Source of the DNA: Opitutia bacterium Tous-C4FEB
Lineage (GTDB): Bacteria; Verrucomicrobiota; Verrucomicrobiia; Opitutales; Opitutaceae
Reading direction: 5' to 3'
Length of the DNA: 64,000 bases
NCBI GenBank assembly: GCA_002304445.1
Contig: NEVA01000002.1
Span: 124,001 to 188,000, forward strand
Below the pieces are notes generated by a model. That model saw only the letters and a program-made list of their open reading frames with translations, was not told the origin of the DNA and did no database searches. The position numbers and the translations under genes are program-made. Within the stretch, counting starts at the first letter, position 1, and every line of letters begins with the position of its first letter. Positions 57,962 through 64,000 of the stretch are shown piece by piece.

Positions 57962-59203
57962 TTAAAGCGCAAAACCGAGATGGGTGGCCAGGCGTTGGTG
58001 CCTAATGCCGTAGAAGCGGGCGAAGTCGCGTATCCGCTCGGCGATGGGGTCGTCGGCCGCGGCGGCAGGACGGGTGCGTTGGGCGACGATGAGGAGATTT
58101 TTGGCGGTGTGCTCGGTGGAGATAAATTCGAAAACCTTGGTTTTGTAGCCGGCCCATTCGAGGAGCAGGGAGCGGAGAGCATCGGTCACGAATTCGGCCT
58201 GACGTTCTTGAAAGATTCCGTGGCGAAGAGCGTCGGCGAGCACGGGGGGAGCAAGTAGTTGGGGACGAATTTCCTTTTGGCAGCAGGGAGAAACGATCAG
58301 CAAGCGGGCACTGGCGTTGAGGCCGAAAGCGAGTGCGTCATCGGTGGCGGTATCACAGGCGTGCAGGGCGATGAGTACGTGGGTAGATTCCTCGATCTCC
58401 GTTTTTTCATTTTCGATCGAAGGCGCGGGAATCGGACCGGCCGTGAAAATGAGGTTGGTGACGCCGGTTTCCCGGGCGACGCGGTTGCAGAGATCGACGA
58501 GTTCGGTCCGGACTTCGCGGCCGGAGACAGTCGCACGTGAACCGAGCAGCGTGGCCACCGCAAAGGTGAGGTAACCTTTGCCGGAACCCATGTCGGCGAT
58601 GCGGAGCGGCGTTTCAGACGGACCAAACGTCTCGGCGACCAACGGCTCGATCAGCTCGGCGAATTTCTGGATCTGGCGAAACTTGGCGGCCTGCTCAGCC
58701 CGGGGTTGGCCTTGGTCGTTGGTGACACCGAGTGCGCGTAGCCAAGGAGTGTTGGCCGCGATCGCGTAGTGCTTGGCGTGATCATGGGAGCCGGGAACGG
58801 GGGCAGCGGTGGGCGCAGTGGTTTTCGAACGGACGCGTGCGGAGCCATCGGGTTTGGTTTCGAGCTGGATCGAGTGGGTGGCGGTGAAAAGGTGGGCGTC
58901 GAGAAATTCGCGGCCGAGAAGATAGGTGACGAGGTTGAGTCCCTCGGCCGGAACCAAGTTTTTGGTGATGTCGCGTTGGGCGTGTCGCCAGACGAAGGTA
59001 AGGTGCGGTCCGGTTTTGAGGGCGACCGGACGGATGAAAATATTTTGCAGGGTGGGGTCCGCGGGCGGCGAGGCGGGTTTGCCGAGGGTGAGTTTGATGA
59101 GCGTTCCCTCGGTCAGGGCGGCGGACAGCAGCTCAAAAAAGCGGGCGCGAGCGGGAATGATGGGCATCCCGCAACGCTGCGGACTGCGGGGCGGCTTGGC
59201 CAT
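57962..59203 (-). CDS. SAM-dependent methyltransferase (GSTCD/Methyltransf_32 type)
   Basis: 413 residues. The methyltransferase core is at about residues 195-300: IADMGSGKGYLTFAVATLL (SAM loop) and HVLIALHACDTATDDALAFGL. A linking segment HDHAKHYAI and AEQAAKFRQIQKFAELIEPL precedes it, as in Methyltransf_32 proteins. SPCCQKEIRP and GYKTKVFEFISTEHTAKNLLIVA follow. The substrate is unknown; RNA is a fair guess for this family. ATG at 59203. Confidence 0.82.
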   Translation of the reverse strand: MAKPPRSPQRCGMPIIPARARFFELLSAALTEGTLIKLTLGKPASPPADPTLQNIFIRPVALKTGPHLTFVWRHAQRDITKNLVPAEGLNLVTYLLGREFLDAHLFTATHSIQLETKPDGSARVRSKTTAPTAAPVPGSHDHAKHYAIAANTPWLRALGVTNDQGQPRAEQAAKFRQIQKFAELIEPLVAETFGPSETPLRIADMGSGKGYLTFAVATLLGSRATVSGREVRTELVDLCNRVARETGVTNLIFTAGPIPAPSIENEKTEIEESTHVLIALHACDTATDDALAFGLNASARLLIVSPCCQKEIRPQLLAPPVLADALRHGIFQERQAEFVTDALRSLLLEWAGYKTKVFEFISTEHTAKNLLIVAQRTRPAAAADDPIAERIRDFARFYGIRHQRLATHLGFAL

Positions 59204-59332
59204 CTAAAGCAAAGAAGATCGAACGTTACCCCGCGAGTTGGCCTGCGGACTTGCGCCGGGGTGTTTTTCCGGAGTCGTCGACACCGAAGAAAGGCTCGGT
59301 GAGGGGTTAAGAAACGCGCTCAGCGTTTGAGC

Positions 59333-60208
59333 TTACAGTTTGGCGAGGGCGTCGGCGGCGGGTTTCAAATTTGGGTCGAGTTTCAATGCGGCCTCGAAGG
59401 AGGTGCGGGCCGCGGCTTTGTCGCCCTTTTTTTCCAAGATGACGCCGATGCGAAAATGGGTGCCGGCGTGACCGGGTTGATTGGGTGGCGGGGTCAGGTC
59501 GAGGCAGCGCCGCAGGGTCTCGAGGCCACGGTCGAGGTTGACCCCGGTCGTCGAGGCGATTCGGCCGATTTGATAGAGGGCGAGGTAGTTGTCGGGTTTT
59601 TCCTGCAGAGCTGCTTCACACAGCTCGGTCGCTTCGGCGAATTTTTTTTCACCGGACTTGAGTGAAATCAGCGCGGTCAGGCCGCGCGCCGGGTCGCGCT
59701 TTCGGATCTCCTCGGCCTGTGCGTAGGCCTTGCTGCTGCTGCCGCCGGCGATCCAGGGGGCTTGGGCGTAATACTGCATGAGACCTTCGCGGGCATCGAG
59801 ATAGTCGGGGTTGAGTTCCACGGCGCGGATCATGGCTTCGCGGCCCCGGGTGGCGGCGGAGAGCGAGCGGGTTTTGCCGGCGAGTTGGAGGGAGCTGCCA
59901 CCGAAATCGCCCAGATAAGTGGCGTTGGTGGGCTCGAGTTCGGCGGCTTTGGCCAGCCAAGGCACTGCCTCGTCGAGGGCGGTGGTGTCGCCGCGTCGGC
60001 GGATGGTCATGCCGTAGTAGTAGGCTGCGGCCGCGTTCTTCGGCTCGGCGGCGGTGATTTTTTCAAGGGCGAGCCGGGCCTCGGGGTATTTTTTCGCTGC
60101 GTAAAACGCGATTGCTTCGCTCAACGAAGTCGCTCGGGCGGCTGAAACGACGAGGCTGAAAACTAGCGCAAATCTGAGCAAGTCAGAGCTAAAGGAACGC
60201 GAGTGCAT
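59333..60208 (-). CDS. Exported TPR-repeat protein
   Basis: 291 residues with a signal peptide (about 1-26, ending near ARA). TPR-like units: YAAKKYPEARLALEKITAAEP, AAAYYYGMTIRRRGDTTALDE, KFAEATELCEAALQEKPDNYLAL and GDKAAARTSFEAALKLDPNLKPA. Resembles periplasmic or outer-membrane-associated scaffolds. It is last in the minus-strand run after the ABC permease (87 bases), and may be co-transcribed with the efflux genes. Confidence 0.8.
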   Translation of the reverse strand: MHSRSFSSDLLRFALVFSLVVSAARATSLSEAIAFYAAKKYPEARLALEKITAAEPKNAAAAYYYGMTIRRRGDTTALDEAVPWLAKAAELEPTNATYLGDFGGSSLQLAGKTRSLSAATRGREAMIRAVELNPDYLDAREGLMQYYAQAPWIAGGSSSKAYAQAEEIRKRDPARGLTALISLKSGEKKFAEATELCEAALQEKPDNYLALYQIGRIASTTGVNLDRGLETLRRCLDLTPPPNQPGHAGTHFRIGVILEKKGDKAAARTSFEAALKLDPNLKPAADALAKL

Positions 60209-60295
60209 CGGCTCTCTACGACTGCGGAGGAGCGGAAAAGTTTCAAGCCCGCGGTGAAGCGCGCGGGGCGACGGAAGCGCCAGCCAAGGCCGAGG

Positions 60296-61504
60296 CTACT
60301 CGTAGCGGAGGGCGTCGATCGGGTCGAGTTGAGCGGCTTTGTAGGCGGGGTAGAAGCCAGAGATAATCCCCACGAACGCGCTGCCTACGACCGAGATCAC
60401 AATCCACATCGTGGGCACTACCACCGGCCAGCCGTTGTAGGCCGAGAGAAGTTGAGAGCCTCCGATTCCTATGCCGACGCCGATGAGGCCGCCGAGCGAG
60501 CTCAGGAGAATAGCTTCGATCAGAAACTGCGTGAGGACGTCTCGGCCATGGGCACCGATGGCGAGGCGGATACCGATTTCGCGGGTGCGCTCGGTGACGG
60601 AAACAAGCATGATGTTCATGATACCGATGCCTCCGACGATGAGGGAGACTCCGGCGATGCCCGCGAGCAATCCCGTCATGGTTTTCGCCGTAGCGGTGGC
60701 GGCGGTCGCGAGTTCTTCTTGGGTGCGGACGGCGAAGTCGGGTTCGCGACCGCGGCGGCGTTGAGTGAGGAGGTCTTCGACGGCGAGCTTAACGCTCGCG
60801 ATGTTTTCAGGGAGATCGGCCTGGATGCGGATCATGCTGATATTGGTGCGTCGGGAGACTCGCTTCATGTGCGAGGTGTAGGGGATGAGGACGACATCGT
60901 CTTCATCGGAGCCAAAGATACTGAATCCCTTGGGCGTCATGACGCCGAGGATGCGAAAGGGGAGATTGCGAATTCGGAGCGTTTGGCCGACGGGGTCTTC
61001 GTTGGGGAAAACTTGGTCGGCAACGGTTTTTCCGATGACGCAGACCTTGGCGAGGGACTTGACGTCTTGGTCGGTAAACATGGACCCGGAGGCCATCGGC
61101 CAGTTGCGGACGTAGCCGTAATCGGGACCGACGCCGTTGACGTTGGTGTTCCAATTAAGACCGTTGGCGAGGATTTGGTTACGGTCGCGAATCTCGGGGC
61201 TGAGGCCGTCGATATCCTTCACATCGGCGAGAATGGCATCGGCGTCCTCCGGGGTGAGGGAAGTGGAGCTGCCCCAGCCGCCGCGGCTGCCGCCGCTTGA
61301 AGAGCTGCCGGGCATGACGGTGATGAGGTTCTGGCCGAGGGAGGCAACTTGGGCCTCAACCTGGGCCTTGGCGCCGTTGCCGATGCTGACCATGGTGATG
61401 ACGGCTGCGACACCGATGATCATGCCGAGGGCGGTGAGCATGGACCGCATGGTATTGCGCCGGAGGGCGCGGAGGGCGACGCGGAGAGTGTTGGTAAAGC
61501 GCAT
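60296..61504 (-). CDS. MacB-type ABC transporter permease
   Basis: 402 residues of the MacB/FtsX permease family. First membrane helix at about residues 20-42 (MLTALGMIIGVAAVITMV), a large periplasmic domain with a Gly/Ser-rich stretch (SSSSGGSRGGWGSS), then three C-terminal helices near GIAGVSLIVGGIGIMNIMLV, FLIEAILLSSLGGLIGVGIG and IVISVVGSAFVGIISG. The hallmark VSVTERTREIGIRLAIGA is intact. It partners the ATPase 12 bases upstream and the MacA-like protein beyond. Confidence 0.92.
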   Translation of the reverse strand: MRFTNTLRVALRALRRNTMRSMLTALGMIIGVAAVITMVSIGNGAKAQVEAQVASLGQNLITVMPGSSSSGGSRGGWGSSTSLTPEDADAILADVKDIDGLSPEIRDRNQILANGLNWNTNVNGVGPDYGYVRNWPMASGSMFTDQDVKSLAKVCVIGKTVADQVFPNEDPVGQTLRIRNLPFRILGVMTPKGFSIFGSDEDDVVLIPYTSHMKRVSRRTNISMIRIQADLPENIASVKLAVEDLLTQRRRGREPDFAVRTQEELATAATATAKTMTGLLAGIAGVSLIVGGIGIMNIMLVSVTERTREIGIRLAIGAHGRDVLTQFLIEAILLSSLGGLIGVGIGIGGSQLLSAYNGWPVVVPTMWIVISVVGSAFVGIISGFYPAYKAAQLDPIDALRYE

Positions 61505-61516
61505 GGCGGAGTCGTC

Positions 61517-62293
61517 TCAGGCGGCGGGGTTAGCGGTGAGTTTGGCGGCGGTCTCGGCGGCTTGGATCCGCTGCATCTCGGCGGCGGCGATGGAGCGATC
61601 CTCGACGGGAGCGTCGCGGACGACGACGCCATCGCGGAGGATGAGGTTGCGCTTGCAGTAGCGGGCAACGTCGAGCTCGTGGGTGACCATCACAATCGTG
61701 ATGCCCTGGTCATTGAGTTTCTGAAAGACACCCATGACCTCGATGGACGTTTTTGAGTCGAGGTTGCCGGTGGGTTCGTCGGCGAGGAGGACTTGGGGCT
61801 GATTGACGAGACCGCGGGCGATGGCGACGCGTTGCTGTTGGCCACCGGAGAGCTGGTTGGGCATGTGGTCGGCGCGGTTGGCGAGACCGACGATCTCAAG
61901 GCAGTGCATGGCGCGCTCGCGAATCTCGTCAGCAGAGGCTTTGCGGTGGCGACCGTAGAGCATGGGAAGCTCGACGTTCTCGAGCGCGGTGGTGCGGGCG
62001 AGGAGATTGAACCCTTGGAAGACGAAGCCGAGCTTCTGGTTGCGCAGATCGGCGAGCTCGTTGCGGTCGAGTTTGTCGATATCGATCCCGTCGAGAAGGT
62101 AGGAACCCTTGGTCTGCCGATCGAGGCAGCCGAGCATATTCATCAGGGTGGATTTGCCGGAGCCGCTGGCACCCATCAAGGCGATGAACTCGCCGCGCTG
62201 GATATCGAGGCTGACGCCACGGACAGCGTGGACGGGAACTTCCCCGGACTCGTAGATTTTGTGGATGTCCTTGATTTGGACGACAGGGGGCAT
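61517..62293 (-). CDS. MacB/LolD-type ABC transporter ATPase
   Basis: 258 residues. Walker [11 protein letters not shown]-loop FVFQGFNLL, signature [15 protein letters not shown], Walker [13 protein letters not shown] and switch MVTHELD are all present. Sequence is closest to MacB and LolD ATPases. The ATPase is separate from the permease, unlike E. coli MacB where they are fused. It lies between the MacA-like protein and the permease. Confidence 0.95.
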   Translation of the reverse strand: MPPVVQIKDIHKIYESGEVPVHAVRGVSLDIQRGEFIALMGASGSGKSTLMNMLGCLDRQTKGSYLLDGIDIDKLDRNELADLRNQKLGFVFQGFNLLARTTALENVELPMLYGRHRKASADEIRERAMHCLEIVGLANRADHMPNQLSGGQQQRVAIARGLVNQPQVLLADEPTGNLDSKTSIEVMGVFQKLNDQGITIVMVTHELDVARYCKRNLILRDGVVVRDAPVEDRSIAAAEMQRIQAAETAAKLTANPAA

Positions 62294-62344
62294 GAGCGAG
62301 AATCGGAGGTCGAATTTCGGAGCGTTGAGCGCGTTGGCGGTGGA

Positions 62345-63898
62345 TTAGCGGCCACCGCGCGAGCTACCGGGGCTGCTGCCGCCGAAAGTGCTGCGGCCGC
62401 TGAAGGGATTAGCGGAGCCTCCTTGGGCGCCAGGGGCCCCTGGGGCGGCAGTTGCCCCGGGCATAATGACGGCGGTGATCACGTCGTCGCCTTCGGTGAG
62501 GCCTTCGAGGACTTCGGTGGTGAAACCGTCGGAGACGCCGAGCTTCACCGAGATCGCCTGAAGTTTCTTGTCTTTATCCGCAGCATTCGGCTCGACGAAT
62601 TTATAAAGCGTGCGCTGCACCACGGTGTTGTTGAAGCCTTGGTCGCCGCTAGAGCTGGGGCCTCCACCGCTACGGCGGCCGCCGCCGGAATCGCCACCGC
62701 CCTTGGAGCCTTTGGGACGACCGCCAGGGGTGGCGAAGCGGGCGGCAATAAGTTCGGGATCCAGGCCCTTGGCCTTGGCGAGGACCTTGGCCTTGGCGAT
62801 TTGGTCGGGAGAGGCAGGGGTGCCGCGCTCGAAGCCGATCTCGCGCATGATGGCCATAGTGGCTGCTATGCGTTCGTCGTCAGTCATGTTGGTTGCGGCG
62901 CCGGCAGGGGCGGCTGTTTTCTCTGTGGATTTGGCGACGGCTGGGTTTGCGGGGGTGGCGGCGAGGACCTCGGCGGGGATGCGAACGCGGAGGGCACCGT
63001 TGGCGACTCGGAGGACGCCGCTGCGTTGTTGAACGATGATGGAAACGTTGGCGGTCATGCCGGGCTTGAGTCGGCCGTCCTCATTGGCGACGTCGATGAT
63101 CGTGGCGTAGGAGACGACGCTCTGACTGATACTGGCGGCGTTGCGCACCATCCGGACCTTGCCGGTGAAAGTCCGGCTGGGGAAGGCGTCGACGGTGAAC
63201 TTGACGTCTTGGCCTTCCGCGATCGTGCCGATATCGGCCTCGGCGACAGCGGCGTTGATCTGCATGCGCGTGAGGTCGTTCACGAGGGTGAAGAGCACCG
63301 GGGCGTTCATGCTGGCGTTTACGGTGCGGCCCTTGTCGGTTTTTCGGTCGAGGACCATGCCGTCGATGGGCGAGACGATCGTGCAGCGCGAGAGGTCGAG
63401 CTTTGCGTTTTCGACCGCGGCCGTGCGGGTGAGCATGGTGGCGTTGGACTGCGCGAGTTGGGCCTCGGAATTGTCGAGCTCCGATTGGGAGACGAGGTTC
63501 TTCTCTCTGAGGCCGCGAACGCGCTCGGTGTTGAGACTGAGCAGGCGGTTATTCGCCTTGGCCGATTCGTAGTCGGCTTCAGCCTGTTTGAGGCGCTGGG
63601 TCGGGGTGGCTTCGTCGATGCGGGCAAGGAGGTCGCCGGCTTTCACCTTGGAGTTAAAGTCGACAAAGACCTCCTTGATTTGACCGGAAACTTGCGCGCC
63701 CACATCGACGGTGACCACGGGCTGAAGATCGCCGGTTGCGGTGACGGATTGGGTGATATCTCCGCGGGCTGCTTTGGTCGTCTGGAACTCGGGGGCCTTG
63801 TCGGTTTTTACCTCATAAAAACGCCAAGTTAATCCGCCGCCGACCGCGAGGATAAGGATCAAAATGATGAGACCGCCGTAGCTTTTGGATTTGGCCAT
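62345..63898 (-). CDS. MacA-like periplasmic adaptor with a Gly/Ser-rich insertion
   Basis: 517-residue membrane-fusion protein that bridges the permease and an outer-membrane channel. N-terminal membrane helix (about 8-26). Lipoyl/barrel halves: VGAQVSGQIKEVFVDFNSKVKAGDLLARID and CTIVSPIDGMVLDRKTDKG; hairpin QRLKQAEADYESAKANN; beta barrel to about residue 305. Residues about 310-425 are an insertion, first helical, then low-complexity (GGGDSGGGRRSGGGPSSSG), before the membrane-proximal domain VSDGFTTEVLEGLTEGDDVI. C-terminal tail Gly/Ser/Arg-rich. ATG at 63898; no TolC-like gene is in the window. Confidence 0.9.
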   Translation of the reverse strand: MAKSKSYGGLIILILILAVGGGLTWRFYEVKTDKAPEFQTTKAARGDITQSVTATGDLQPVVTVDVGAQVSGQIKEVFVDFNSKVKAGDLLARIDEATPTQRLKQAEADYESAKANNRLLSLNTERVRGLREKNLVSQSELDNSEAQLAQSNATMLTRTAAVENAKLDLSRCTIVSPIDGMVLDRKTDKGRTVNASMNAPVLFTLVNDLTRMQINAAVAEADIGTIAEGQDVKFTVDAFPSRTFTGKVRMVRNAASISQSVVSYATIIDVANEDGRLKPGMTANVSIIVQQRSGVLRVANGALRVRIPAEVLAATPANPAVAKSTEKTAAPAGAATNMTDDERIAATMAIMREIGFERGTPASPDQIAKAKVLAKAKGLDPELIAARFATPGGRPKGSKGGGDSGGGRRSGGGPSSSGDQGFNNTVVQRTLYKFVEPNAADKDKKLQAISVKLGVSDGFTTEVLEGLTEGDDVITAVIMPGATAAPGAPGAQGGSANPFSGRSTFGGSSPGSSRGGR

Positions 63899-64000
63899 GA
63901 TGAAAGGAGGGAAAGGGGGAATGGGTGACGTTGGAAAATATAATCTGGCTGGGTTATGCCGTTTGCGGGAGTTAACCAAACAGGCCCGGCGGTCCGGTAG

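Noticed and set aside
57895-58182. Upstream extension of the PDZ protein reading frame
   Set aside because: It overlaps the downstream part of the methyltransferase gene and has Ser/Pro-rich antisense-like content; the signal peptide begins at 57894.
61793-63832. A 679-codon open frame on the + strand
   Set aside because: Antisense to the MacA-like and ABC ATPase genes; its Gly/Asp/Val-rich translation reflects GC-rich antisense codons.

Overview
The window is bacterial chromosome: densely packed, mostly GC-rich housekeeping genes on both strands. I see no rRNA, tRNA, phage, IS or CRISPR. Gene content and style suggest a Verrucomicrobiota bacterium, probably of the Opitutaceae. The hints are high GC, a family B DNA polymerase, Zwf paired with OpcA, menaquinone genes, DUF1080 and GMC sugar enzymes, an ileS / DksA-like / lspA cluster, almost no Shine-Dalgarno motifs, and intergenic repeats of the cacgaaa and REP-like hairpin kinds. 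This placement is inference; no rRNA is present to confirm it.

Layout. 1-20 kb: the 3' part of a family B DNA polymerase, a MoeB-rhodanese protein, ruvX, truA, comF, accD and folC; a divergent purA; a secreted Ntn hydrolase; a secreted lactonase and a cytochrome c-sugar dehydrogenase; a Tgt-MnmD fusion; guaB; menC-menE; and polX. In this stretch the + strand is strongly G-rich whichever way genes run, and REP-like hairpins sit at the 3' ends of several genes.

20.7-29.3 kb: an AT-richer stretch. It starts inside polX and holds a seven-gene envelope operon: ExbB, two ExbD, TonB, a TPR protein and two membrane-anchored coiled-coil proteins, closed by a strong terminator. A GMC oxidoreductase, its Tat-exported small subunit and a DUF1080 protein follow; these probably oxidise sugars at C3 and process the keto-sugars in the periplasm.

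30-43 kb: yraN, zwf-opcA, a secreted TIM-barrel protein, tyrS, a peroxiredoxin, acnA, a STAS / PP2C regulatory pair, and trpB-yicC. 43-54 kb: a minus-strand run of a group 2-like sigma factor, ileS, a DksA-like protein with a histone H1-like tail, and lspA; then trpE and glmS, with glgC divergent. 54-64 kb: a histidine-rich membrane protein, a D,D-carboxypeptidase, an Rsm22-like methyltransferase, a PDZ protein, a second methyltransferase, a TPR protein and a MacA-MacB type efflux operon.

The most unusual points are the Exb/TonB operon with TolA-like coiled coils and twin ExbDs, AccD lacking all four zinc-finger cysteines, the DksA-like protein with three of four zinc ligands replaced and a basic tail, the Tgt-MnmD fusion, the hairpin repeats at gene ends, and the near-absence of Shine-Dalgarno motifs.
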